Source: Saprospiraceae bacterium (GTDB taxonomy: Bacteria > Bacteroidota > Bacteroidia > Chitinophagales > Saprospiraceae). From it: 64,000 bases of DNA. A program made the position numbers and the translations under genes. The notes below the pieces were generated by a model. It worked only from the letters and a program-made list of their open reading frames with translations, made no database searches and was not told the origin of the DNA. Where the stretch lies: contig JANWXM010000001.1 in assembly GCA_025055285.1 (NCBI GenBank), positions 248,001-312,000 of the forward strand, in the 5' to 3' direction. Shown here in pieces: positions 7,949-17,500 of this stretch; position 1 is the first letter of the stretch, and every line of letters begins with the position of its first letter.

Positions 7949-8959
7949 ATGAGCTTGCTTCGATTAGGCTTGTTAGGAGTCGGTTATTTAGGCCGTATTC
8001 ACTTAAAATGCGCGCTTAACACGGCCGTGTGGGAAGTGGTTGGCTTTTACGATCCTAACGATGCTTTAGCCTCCGAAATTGCTGCAATGAGTGGCATACG
8101 GCGATATACCTCTTACTCGGCCTTGTTGCGCGACGTGGACGCCGTAGATATCGTCACGCCTACGCCGAGCCATTACGCATTGGCAGCACAGGCTATCCGG
8201 GCGGGTAAGCATGTATTCATTGAGAAACCTGTCACGCAAACTGTGAGACAAGGGCTGGCTCTGCTTCGGTTGGCCCAACAGCGCAGTGTTGTGGTTCAGG
8301 TGGGCCACGTAGAGCGTTTTAACCCGGCCTATTTGGCGCTCAAGGGTATGGTTGTGCAGCCCTTGTTTATCGAAAGCCATCGGTTGGCGGCTTTTCAGCC
8401 TCGCGGGGCAGAGGTGGCAGTGATTTTGGATCTAATGATTCACGACCTTGATTTGGTGCTGCAATTGGTTCAATCTCCAGTGAAACGAGTAAGTGCAAGC
8501 GGAGTAGCAGTGCTTAGCCATACGCTTGATATTGCTAACGCCCGCCTTGAATTTGCCAATGGTTGTGTGGCAAATCTCACTGCTAGCCGTATTTCTTTGA
8601 AGCAAATGCGCAAAATGCGCCTCTTTCAAACCGATGCCTACATCAGCCTCGATTTTTTGGAGAAAAAAACCCAAGTCATTCGCCTTTTAGATGCTCAGAC
8701 CACCGATTTGCCTCCTGCTGAGCAGCTTATCGAATGGGAAAGCCCTTCTCGAGAAAAAAAGTGGCTACACCTCCATACTCCTGAGGTAGTACCTGTTAAT
8801 GCTATCCAGCGGGAATTAGAGACCTTTGCTGACAGTATTCTCACTCAAAGTCCGCCGCCAGTCACCTTACGCGAGGGGGTTGAAGCACTTCGACTAGCTC
8901 ATCGGATCTTGAATGCTGCCGAACGACATCGGCAGCGCCTACAGGCCATTCTCCCTTGA
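7949..8959 (+). CDS. Gfo/Idh/MocA family NAD(P)-dependent oxidoreductase
   Basis: The 336-aa enzyme has an N-terminal Rossmann fold with the glycine-rich start LGLLGVGYLGRIH (residues 5-17). The VDIVTPTPSHYALA and GKHVFIEKPVTQT motifs follow, the latter holding the conserved EKP lysine. The C-terminal substrate domain contains HVERFNPAY and LDLMIHDLDLVLQ. These features fit sugar or polyol dehydrogenases and aminosugar-type oxidoreductases acting in the cytoplasm with NAD(P). Substrate cannot be told from sequence alone; the HVERFNPA and HDLDLV motifs are typical of sugar-nucleotide dehydrogenases that feed LPS. It follows the small membrane protein by 4 bp and converges with yidD. Confidence 0.88.
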   Translation: MSLLRLGLLGVGYLGRIHLKCALNTAVWEVVGFYDPNDALASEIAAMSGIRRYTSYSALLRDVDAVDIVTPTPSHYALAAQAIRAGKHVFIEKPVTQTVRQGLALLRLAQQRSVVVQVGHVERFNPAYLALKGMVVQPLFIESHRLAAFQPRGAEVAVILDLMIHDLDLVLQLVQSPVKRVSASGVAVLSHTLDIANARLEFANGCVANLTASRISLKQMRKMRLFQTDAYISLDFLEKKTQVIRLLDAQTTDLPPAEQLIEWESPSREKKWLHLHTPEVVPVNAIQRELETFADSILTQSPPPVTLREGVEALRLAHRILNAAERHRQRLQAILP

Positions 8960-9042
8960 AGGAAAGTCTGGTGGTTCTTGTGCAGCGCAATTGCCTCATC
9001 TCCTGAGCTCTGGAGCAATGATATGCCCATCACAGCACTTGC

Positions 9043-9345
9043 TCATGTTTCTCTTCCAACTTTAGAGCAGAGGCTGCGCCCGCTGCATCCTGTGTCGTTA
9101 GCCGTTTTTCTTTTTGGAACCGGGTCGTATCCTGCGCCGCCCCAAGGATGGCAACGTATAACCCGCCGAAAAGCCAACCAGGAGCCCTTTAAAATTCCCC
9201 ACTCTTCAATGGCCTCAATTGCGTATTGAGAGCATGTAGGATGAAATCGGCACTTGCTCGGCCCTAACAGCGGTGAAATCAAAAGTTGGTAAAGGCGCAG
9301 GGGCAAGACGAAAAGTTTACGAATCCACTTCTGAAGAGATGACAT
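9043..9345 (-). CDS. yidD: Membrane protein insertion efficiency factor YidD
   Basis: The 100-aa protein has the complete YidD core: [20 protein letters not shown], then [13 protein letters not shown] and a [20 protein letters not shown] block with its conserved cysteines and DPVP. YidD is a small, membrane-associated protein that assists YidC in inserting inner-membrane proteins. In many genomes it lies next to rnpA and yidC; here it ends a MoxR-DUF4350-PBP1A block. The tail after DPVPKRK is unlike the family and probably variable. It begins about 40 bp after the MoxR gene on the same strand. Confidence 0.93.
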   Translation of the reverse strand: MSSLQKWIRKLFVLPLRLYQLLISPLLGPSKCRFHPTCSQYAIEAIEEWGILKGSWLAFRRVIRCHPWGGAGYDPVPKRKTANDTGCSGRSLCSKVGRET

Positions 9346-9387
9346 AGCAAAGGTCTCTAAGTATCGAACAAGGTTGTGTTTGCGCTA

Positions 9388-10386
9388 TTAGCGCGGTACA
9401 GCTATGCTGTTTATGATGTTTTCTAGAACATGTTGGATAGAGAGTCCTTCTATTTCGCGTTCAGGTGTTAAGAGAACGCGGTGGTTTAGGACGGGTATAG
9501 TGATAGCGCGGATGTCGTCGGGCGTAACGAAAGCTCGCCCACGAAGAGCTGCGATGGCCTTTGCACTGCGCGCAATAGCCAGGGAAGCGCGCGGGCTGGC
9601 ACCCAGGAGGAGGTCTGGATGATGACGCGTTTGATGAACCATAGCTGCAATGTAGTCGAGCAACTCCTCTCCGATGTATACGCGCTCGATTCGGCGGCGA
9701 CTATCCGCTACCTCTTCAGGAGAGAGGACAGGCTGAATTGTCTGGTACATGCGCCCTTCGAAATCGTCGTGAAAGCGGCGCAAGATGGCCTTCTCCTCCT
9801 CGAGATCGGGGTAATCCAATAAGATACGGAAAAGAAAACGGTCTAATTGGGCCTCTGGCAAACGATAGGTTCCTTCCTGCTCTATAGGGTTTTGGGTAGC
9901 TACTACCATAAAGAGGGAACTCATCCGATAGGTCTGCCCGTCGATAGTAGCCTGGCGTTCTTCCATGACCTCAAAAAGAGCCGCCTGAGTTTTCGCCGGA
10001 GCGCGGTTGATCTCGTCTGCCAAAACAATATTGGAAAATATAGGTCCTGGTTTGAAGCGAAATTCTGACGTTCTTGGATTAAACACGGGCGTTCCTAAAA
10101 CGTCGGCAGGCATTAAATCGGGCGTAAACTGAATGCGGCTGAAATCTGCCGCTACCGCGCGCGCTAACAAACGCGCCATAAGCGTCTTGGCAATACCAGG
10201 CACGCCCTCGATGAGCACGTGCCCTCCAACGAGAAGGGCTACGAGCAATTGCTCAAGTGCTCCCTCTTGGCCCACAATGACTTGCCGTAAGGCTGCTTGT
10301 ACGCGAGCCGCTCGTTCATACACAGGCGTAATATCAAGTGCCGTAGCGGCCTCCTCCGCTTGCCATCCGGTCTTTTCCTCGCTCAT
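9388..10386 (-). CDS. MoxR-type AAA+ ATPase
   Basis: The 332-aa ATPase shows Walker A GVPGIAKT (residues 61-68), Walker B IVLADEINRAPAKTQAALFE, the MEERQ stretch, sensor-1 ATQNPIEQEGTYRLPEAQLD and the C-terminal lid with GASPRASLAIARSAKA. MoxR proteins act as chaperones that help assemble or activate complexes and usually work with VWA or DUF58 proteins. Here the upstream neighbour is a DUF4350 protein (10524-11828), the usual Bacteroidota partner. No DUF58 gene follows; YidD comes next. A separate VWA protein lies far away at 42775. Cytoplasmic location is expected. Confidence 0.92.
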   Translation of the reverse strand: MSEEKTGWQAEEAATALDITPVYERAARVQAALRQVIVGQEGALEQLLVALLVGGHVLIEGVPGIAKTLMARLLARAVAADFSRIQFTPDLMPADVLGTPVFNPRTSEFRFKPGPIFSNIVLADEINRAPAKTQAALFEVMEERQATIDGQTYRMSSLFMVVATQNPIEQEGTYRLPEAQLDRFLFRILLDYPDLEEEKAILRRFHDDFEGRMYQTIQPVLSPEEVADSRRRIERVYIGEELLDYIAAMVHQTRHHPDLLLGASPRASLAIARSAKAIAALRGRAFVTPDDIRAITIPVLNHRVLLTPEREIEGLSIQHVLENIINSIAVPR

Positions 10387-10412
10387 AAAAAGGTAACGAT
10401 AAAGTAAGCGCT

Positions 10413-10420
10413 CAAAAGTA
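10413..10420 (-). promoter_or_regulatory. Candidate -7 element (TACTTTTG) for the MoxR gene
   Basis: Minus-strand TACTTTTG lies 27 bp upstream of the ATG at 10386. It suggests that the MoxR-YidD pair can be transcribed independently of the DUF4350 gene. No -33 TTG was found. Confidence 0.4.
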
Positions 10421-10523
10421 TAAATTTAGGTATTTCCTCCTTTATGGTCTGTGCACCCTATTCACACGGCGTTGCTCACTTGTTGTGCCTAAAGTGCTCG
10501 CCTTCTTGTATGTAGCACAGGGA

Positions 10524-11828
10524 CTATTGTTTTGCCTTCCTCCAAAATTGTTCAATAGATGTATACAATTTCATTGCTCTGTTTCTGTCATCTCCAACAA
10601 AAGTTGGAGTGGCATAGAAGAGAATAGGCCAAATAACTGACGGAGGTACCTTCGAGACCAGCGAGAGTTGCTTCACGAAATCTTCATAGCTCGAGGAAGC
10701 ACTGCCTTCGCGCAGTTTTATGCCGTAGCGCTTATAAACCAATGAAAAGAAAGTCTTCGTAAGTTGACCGTGCAAATACCGATAATTTTTTTGTCGAAAG
10801 TGAATTTGGGCAATAACGTTTACATACTCACAAGTTGCGTTCTCCTTAGTAGGCCATATAGGGATGATGCGTTGGCGGCGCTTACTGCGAAAGCTTGCGT
10901 ACAGCACAACCAAGGCTACCAAGAGATACCATGCCCATGCGAGCGGCGGTTTTTCCAATATGTATTTCAAGGGATGGGTCGAAGATTCCTGTTGGTCAAT
11001 GGAATAGAAATACTTAGGTCTTCTAGGATATCGATGGCTTCCATCCCAAAATATCTCGCCCTCAGGTAAATAAGTCAATACGGCCTCTACATAGCGCTGA
11101 ATCACTGGGCGTACTAAGTGGTAATTCGTAAATACCAAAGGCTGAGTATGCAGGTAGAAGAAGCCTTTGCCATAGGGAAAACGAGCGAAATTGACCAAGG
11201 TATCGTTGGCATATCCCAAAGGCTTCTGAAGTGAATGAGTACAGAAAAAACCAGCAGGGACATACGCCCAGTCAAAGGCAACGACCTTATTTCGATGAGC
11301 AAAATAGACGGCAGGCGTAGGGTGCAGCGCATGATAATCTGAAAGAGAAAGCCGCACTGTATCGAACACGTGAGCGAAATAACTCGACCAGGCTATTTGA
11401 GGGCATTTTCTGGCGTAGAGGTGAAACATCAAATCAAAAGGAATATGCTCGCTGCAAATGAATGCAGTGCTTCCTGCCCTAACGAAAGCGAGCAGATGGG
11501 CTATGTCTAGCGAATCATAGTAAGGTTTTTCTCCGATGAAGAAGTAGGTAGCAGGCGCGGTACTATCTATGGGCAGGGCATCGTAGAGGTCGCCTTCCAC
11601 TTTTTGAAGGGAATAATCTGAAAAATAATTTTGCAAGAGGCGAAAGAGCACCTGCGTGCCAAACGGTTGGGCACTATCCTCTCGATAGATGCGCTGCCAA
11701 GAAAAGCGTTTGTGCAAAGGATTAATGCTGAGCAACCAGCCTACTATTGCTCCTGTAGCCAGAAGCGCTGCAATTATCCACAAGCGGTAGCGCTGCGCAA
11801 AGGGCGATCCATCAGGCTGTTGCGACAT
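10524..11828 (-). CDS. DUF4350 domain protein, membrane-anchored
   Basis: The 434-aa protein has a TM segment near the N-terminus (residues 14-31, LWIIAALLATGAIVGWLL) and a second one at about 296-312 (AWAWYLLVALVVLYASF). Between them is a soluble GATase-like DUF4350 domain with PFGTQVLFRLLQNYF, YFFIGEKPYYDSLDIAHLL and TAFICSEHIPF. The C-terminal cytoplasmic part (330-434) is helical. DUF4350 proteins accompany MoxR ATPases in Bacteroidota; function is unknown. It starts 6 bp after the PBP1A stop and lies 137 bp before the MoxR gene, so the three may be co-expressed. Confidence 0.8.
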   Translation of the reverse strand: MSQQPDGSPFAQRYRLWIIAALLATGAIVGWLLSINPLHKRFSWQRIYREDSAQPFGTQVLFRLLQNYFSDYSLQKVEGDLYDALPIDSTAPATYFFIGEKPYYDSLDIAHLLAFVRAGSTAFICSEHIPFDLMFHLYARKCPQIAWSSYFAHVFDTVRLSLSDYHALHPTPAVYFAHRNKVVAFDWAYVPAGFFCTHSLQKPLGYANDTLVNFARFPYGKGFFYLHTQPLVFTNYHLVRPVIQRYVEAVLTYLPEGEIFWDGSHRYPRRPKYFYSIDQQESSTHPLKYILEKPPLAWAWYLLVALVVLYASFRSKRRQRIIPIWPTKENATCEYVNVIAQIHFRQKNYRYLHGQLTKTFFSLVYKRYGIKLREGSASSSYEDFVKQLSLVSKVPPSVIWPILFYATPTFVGDDRNRAMKLYTSIEQFWRKAKQ

Positions 11829-11834
11829 ACTTGC

Positions 11835-14495
11835 TTACTCCTCATTTTGCTCCCGCCGGCCCAAAAGTTGTTCCAAAATATGCGGCTTTGAGGGTATTTC
11901 TCCGTTTGGATCAGGGTTGTTGTTCTGTGGTTCCTCCTGTGGTTGAAAGTATCGTTCAACGACGCCTCGAAGATTTTGATAGCCGTTTTGGCGCAGCTCT
12001 TCGCGTATGGTAGAGTCCATCAACAGCATCTGGAGTGTATCAGGTGAGATGTTAATAAACCCGGGGCAGCCAAACTTATTTAAAACATGAGGAGGCGGGT
12101 CAGCAAATCGTTCCTGATACCACCTTACGAATTGGCGGTCGTTGGCCATCTTGTGCCAGAAGATACCGACGATGGGTAGCGCCATAGAAGCGCCTTGACC
12201 TAAAGCCAGGGAGCGAAATCGCACGGCAGGGCTCGAAGCTCCTACCCATGCGCCTGTGACTAGGCGAGGATTGTAGCAGATGAACCAACCATCAGCTTGA
12301 TTTTGGGTTGTGCCGGTTTTTCCTGCAAAATCTCCTTCGTGCAGGCCGTAGCCATAGCGCAAGCGTCTTCCCGTTCCATATTCAATGACCGACTGCAGCA
12401 TGCGCGTCATGATGGCAGCATGCTCTTGGCTGAGCGCTCGCACAGGCTCAGAGGCATATTGAGCTTTTTGTTGGGCGTAGTCGTACAAGACCTCTCCTGT
12501 GCGCGAAACAATGCGCAAGACGACAACGGGTTCAGGGCGGATACCTCCGTTTGCCAGCGTCCCATATACTTGCATCATCTCATACAATGAGATGTTAGCA
12601 GCGCCTAAGCTAATGCCATACTCGCGTGGCAGGTGCGATGTGATGCCCATCTTTCGGGCCAGCTGGATAGTGTGTGTAATTCCCACGCGCTCAATAAGCT
12701 GCGCTGCAATGACATTTACTGAATGGGTGAGCCCTGCAGTTAGCGAGTACCATCCTCCGTAAACGCCATCTGCGTTTCGCGGCTCCCAGTCTACAATTTT
12801 TACCTGTTGATTGGGCAGGTACGAACAGGGAGAGAAAGAATCTTGCAAGGCAGCAGCATATACGATCGGCTTAAAAGTAGAACCTACTTGCCGCGTACTG
12901 CGTACATGGTCGTATTTGAAATGCTTGTAATGAATGCCTCCTACCCATGCGCGTACATAACCGCTTGCGTGCTCCATGGCCATGAAGCCGCAGTTAAGCA
13001 AACAAAAGTAGTAGCGCACGCTATCTATGGGCGACATCACCGTATCTATCTCCCCTTGGGCACCGCGCCAAGAGAAGATTGTCATTCGCACTGGCTTCTC
13101 AAAATCAGCTCGAATTTCTGCTTCACTCCATCCAGCATCGCGCAGCGCTAACCAGCGCTCGCTTCGGCGAATTTGCTCCTCGATCCAGCGGTCGTCACCC
13201 CACGGTTTTTCAGGGCCTTTGTAGCTTCGCCAATGGCGGTCGAAAAGGTCTTGTAGTTGACTCATGTGTTGGCGCACGGCATCTTCAGCGTAGCGCTGCA
13301 TGCGGCTGTGGATGGTTGTATAGATTTTCAATCCGTCCGTGTACAAGTTGAGGGGCGTGCCGTCGCTATGAGTGCATTTTTTGAGCAGCTTGGGCAAGAC
13401 CTCAGTGCGTAGATATTCGCGAAAGTAAGTGGCTAAACCCTCGTTGTGACTGTCTACGTGGTAGCGACGTACGCCAAGAGGGCGGCGAATGAGCTCTTCA
13501 TATTCCTCTTGGGTAATCCGACCTCGCGCTATCATGTCGCGTACGTCGTCCATGCCCGGTTCGTCGCTGTGTAGCGACACGTTGAAGGTACTATTCTTTA
13601 CCATCTGCTTGAGCACTAGGTTGCGGCGACGCAGGGCATTTTCAGGATTGCGCACTGGATCGTAATATGTGGTGGCTTTGAGCATTCCGATGAGCACAGC
13701 CGCCTGGTCGGGCGTAAGGTCTTTTGCCCTTTTGTTAAAAAAATGGCGTGCAGCTACGCTAATACCGTAACGGTCACCGCCAAATGGCACTGTGTTCAAG
13801 TAAAGATTGAGCAATTCTGCTTTAGTGTAAATGCGCTCTAGGCGTACTGAAATAAAATTTTCTCTGATTTTATTTATCAGTAAACTAAGGCCTGGAATAC
13901 CATAGCGCTTGCGAGGATATAGGTTTTTTGCCAACTGCTGACTCAACGTAGAACCCCCACCTTTGTTCTCTTTTGTTATGAGGCCATACGCTACGCGAAT
14001 CCAACTCGTTAGATCAATCCCTCGGTGTTCGAAGAAGCGCCTGTCTTCGGTAGCTAGTAGGGCTGTTACTACGTAGGGCGAAATTTTTTCCAAGGGAATG
14101 GTCGTTCGGTTCTCGACATAAAACTTTCCCAACAGCACACTGTCGGCAGAGTATATTTCAGTGGCATTGGCTGTTTCAATGAAACGCAATTCATCCGTGC
14201 TAGGCAACCGGCCAAAAATGCCCAACCAAACAAGAAAGATGAGCAAGAGCAGGAAATAAATGCTCCAGCGTATAAGCCTCTCTGCAGCAATTAGGCCACT
14301 GGCTATGAAGGGATAGCGTACTTCAAAGCGTCGCCATAAGGCCCGTACGGGAGCGCTTGCGTAAGCCCATGCGCTTCGCAAGGGTGCGGACAGGACTTGA
14401 AAAAGGTCCATTGCTTTGTGCCAGCTTTTTTGCACAGCAATGAGAAAAACGTGTGCGCGCTGATTTTCTCGAAGCAAAGAGAAGAGCTTTAGCAT
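11835..14495 (-). CDS. Class A penicillin-binding protein (PBP1A-like)
   Basis: The 886-aa bifunctional peptidoglycan synthase polymerises lipid II and cross-links the peptides at the outer face of the inner membrane. A cytoplasmic N-terminus precedes one TM helix (about residues 77-95). The GT51 domain has catalytic Glu150 in LLATEDRRFFEHRGID and the GSTLSQQLAKNL helix. The transpeptidase domain has STFK (539-542), SVN (592-594) and KTGTT (726-730). All catalytic residues are present. The C-terminal tail is Pro/Asn/Glu-rich and probably flexible. The DUF4350 gene follows within 6 bp. Confidence 0.94.
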   Translation of the reverse strand: MLKLFSLLRENQRAHVFLIAVQKSWHKAMDLFQVLSAPLRSAWAYASAPVRALWRRFEVRYPFIASGLIAAERLIRWSIYFLLLLIFLVWLGIFGRLPSTDELRFIETANATEIYSADSVLLGKFYVENRTTIPLEKISPYVVTALLATEDRRFFEHRGIDLTSWIRVAYGLITKENKGGGSTLSQQLAKNLYPRKRYGIPGLSLLINKIRENFISVRLERIYTKAELLNLYLNTVPFGGDRYGISVAARHFFNKRAKDLTPDQAAVLIGMLKATTYYDPVRNPENALRRRNLVLKQMVKNSTFNVSLHSDEPGMDDVRDMIARGRITQEEYEELIRRPLGVRRYHVDSHNEGLATYFREYLRTEVLPKLLKKCTHSDGTPLNLYTDGLKIYTTIHSRMQRYAEDAVRQHMSQLQDLFDRHWRSYKGPEKPWGDDRWIEEQIRRSERWLALRDAGWSEAEIRADFEKPVRMTIFSWRGAQGEIDTVMSPIDSVRYYFCLLNCGFMAMEHASGYVRAWVGGIHYKHFKYDHVRSTRQVGSTFKPIVYAAALQDSFSPCSYLPNQQVKIVDWEPRNADGVYGGWYSLTAGLTHSVNVIAAQLIERVGITHTIQLARKMGITSHLPREYGISLGAANISLYEMMQVYGTLANGGIRPEPVVVLRIVSRTGEVLYDYAQQKAQYASEPVRALSQEHAAIMTRMLQSVIEYGTGRRLRYGYGLHEGDFAGKTGTTQNQADGWFICYNPRLVTGAWVGASSPAVRFRSLALGQGASMALPIVGIFWHKMANDRQFVRWYQERFADPPPHVLNKFGCPGFINISPDTLQMLLMDSTIREELRQNGYQNLRGVVERYFQPQEEPQNNNPDPNGEIPSKPHILEQLLGRREQNEE

Positions 14496-14533
14496 GTGAT
14501 GGGCTCAGAATCCGGACTGTTCTGCGAAGGTAA

Positions 14534-14571
14534 AAGAGGTTTGCGAAATCAAGGCACTTCGCAAACCTCTT
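14534..14571 (-). terminator. Intrinsic terminator after the M36 protease gene
   Basis: A perfect 14-bp inverted repeat (arms 14534-14547 and 14558-14571, arm AAGAGGTTTGCGAA) with a 10-nt loop. It is followed on the minus strand by a short T-run (TTTTACC) and on the plus strand by CTTTATTT. It lies 25 bp past the stop of the minus-strand gene at 14597 and just upstream of the PBP1A gene. Confidence 0.8.
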
Positions 14572-14596
14572 CTTTATTTCGCAGAAAGCTTATTTC

Positions 14597-17500
14597 TTAT
14601 TGCTTGATTATCTTAATAGTGCTGAGTCCAGCACTACTTTCTACGCGCAATGCGTATATGCCGGCTGGCAAAGTACGCACATCAAAGGGTACAGTTTGTC
14701 CAACGTGCACAGCAGGCAGGCGCATTTGCGCAACTTGACGGCCGTCTGTCGTCCATATGGACAAAGACACGGGGTCTTTCACCGCTGCTCCGAAAGTAAC
14801 ACTCAGCCAATCGACAACTGGATTGGGCTGGACGCGAATGCTCAACAGATTGGCAGCATCTGGTTCGTCCGTGCTAATAATAGCGTCGGTATCTACGATT
14901 ACGCCGCGAGCAGCAGCACGGGCACACGCTTGATCTCCGGCTTTGGAACGCACACAGGCTTCGGTATCGTAATTAAGCATATCAAATAGGTCTACTTGGT
15001 CAATAATCCAGTGGCCATCAGCAGGCGAAGTGCTGTTGTTTGTACCAAAACGGAAGCGCAGAAAGATCTTCTTGCCTGCGAAATCACTCAAATCCACATA
15101 AGAGTGGACCCAACCGTTAGAATTACCCGAAAATCCGCTCAAAAAGGGTATAGCGAAGGTACTGTATTGAATACCGCCGGAATAGCTACCTCGAAAGACC
15201 TTGCTGCGATCAAAACGGTGCCACGACGATTCGCCTTCAATTTGTACCTCAATAAAGCCAGCATCAGCTCCTGCTTCGGTGTTGTAGCGATGCCAGAAGC
15301 GGAGGACGGGCTTAGCGCCTTGAACGGGTATAAGTTCATATGTGCCCAGTACTTGATCCGTCTGACTAGCAAGAGCATCCACGCGCCATGCGCGGTTGCC
15401 GACGCGTACTTGGTTCTCTTGCAGGTAAAAAGTGTTTGCAACATTGTCAAGCAGCGAATAAGACCCCCACAGGTTCCCCTCTTCGTCCATGTTGTCGCGA
15501 AAGTAGAGTATGGATTTGTTTGCTGGCGCCGATTTTGCCCGATAAGTAAGCGTGATTTGTTGCCCAGAAGCCAGATTGCCCAGGTTCCACGTTACCACAC
15601 CGCCAATGTCGGTACCTCCATGAGAAACCGAAACAAGAGAGAGACCTTGGGGCAGCGGGTCGGTAACGACAACGCCTTCAGCAGTTTCGTCTTTATGGTT
15701 GATGACTGTGATCGTAAACACCGCTTCACCGCCTGGCGGGATGATGGGGGTCGAAGTGCTCTTGCTGATTTTGAGTTCCTTGATGCAGGTAGGTATGGGA
15801 TTGAAGTCCTCTACTCCATCGCCTGAATTATTGCTGCTGCCCTGATTAGAAAAAACGCCCATGCCGCGGCGAGCAAACACTCGACTAATGAGACACGTAT
15901 CTTCACCCTTGTAATTCAATACATTAGCCAACATAATAGCATTCCGCCCGTCTATGAAGCCTGGACTGCAGGGCTGTAATTTCATACCATCCATAACATG
16001 TTGGATGGCGCGGTAATTCCCGCTGTTTTTGTTGTTCCAATTAGGGTCGTAGCCGTACTTTTCCACGAAGGCCCAGTATAGATCCCATAACACTGCAGCC
16101 CATACCTCACCGATTGCGTGAGGGCCTACACTGTTGGCCACTGTTCCATAGGTGTGCGGGTTAATGCTCATATCGGTGCTGTACGGCGCACGGCGAATGC
16201 CTACGCCGTCGTTAGGCTGACGCAATACAAAAGTTCCTACGCCGCGTCTCTGTTTGGGTACGTCGCCAGGGCGGACTGTAGTGATGAGCGTAAACCAGTC
16301 ACTCCATCCCTCGCCCATCTGCTCAGCATTGTTCAGGCAATTGACCTGGCTTGGGCCTCCTGTGAGGCGATTAGAGATGCCGTGGCCATATTCATGGGCA
16401 ATGATGCCGTTATCGAAGCTGCCATCTAAGCGTTGCGGGCCAGTTACCGTAGGTCGAACCAGCGAAATATTCAAGCCAAGGCCCGCATACTGGCGCAACA
16501 AGTCGCAGTTAGGTTTGCTCATCATTACTACTGGAATATTCACCTGAGCGCCAAAGTCTCCAGCAGCCATGCCAACCGTAGCGTCCTCGAAGTTGCAAAT
16601 GATGCAGCCAATTGCTCCTGCTTGTTGTGCGAGCAGAGCTTTGTATCCAAACTGGCATATGCCGCGGTCAATCATGGCAATCTTGCCTTTTAGGTCATTC
16701 ACAGGAGGTTTGCAATTCTTTGTAGCGTCAGTGGATCCCGACCCATCATCAGTAATTACGACGTCTCCTGTCACGGGAGTAGTTGTAATGGGTGCTCCCC
16801 AACCACTTGCTGGCTGAGCATAATAGGTACCCTCTAGGAACACCGGCCGGTTTACGCGCACGACGTTCCCGCTCTCTCCGCTCCACAAGTACATCTGCAT
16901 ACGACCGCTTGAGCCATCTGCCGGCGTTGAAAAATTAGCATTGTTTTCGCCACCGCTGTCTAAGGCCTCAGCGCGGATGAAGTCGTTGCCTATGCCGCCT
17001 CGATTGTAGTTGTTCTGCTGAAAATTTCCTGCCTGCTCATCAAAGCCAAAGATATACATTAAGTCGTGCATCATGTTGTTCATGTAGAAGAGGTTCGTAA
17101 TCGAGGCTTGTATGTTCGTATCTGGCTCTGCGTTGGGCTTGTAGGGAAAGTCAAAAATGTAATTTGATGCTGTAGGTGATTCGTTAGGGCTAGGCGTGTT
17201 GTCGTTAGCTTTGTCGTGATAGGCCCATACATTATTACCTCTTGTGTAGTTGTATTCTGGGCCCGGTTGACCGTTTACATCTAGCCATCCGTAGGGAGAA
17301 GCTACGGGATGGGCCGGATTTGTCACGAGTACTTGTGAGCCGTGGGCTGGGCTTTCAGCAGGCAAGGCAAACACCCTGTATGCTTCATTTGCGTCTAACA
17401 GTTCAGAGGCCGAGGACAAAGCGCTCGACGCTAGCGCTGCGTCTTCGTATTCCCGGCAATCTCCATCTACTCGATGTGCGTGGCCTGCCTTGCAATATAG

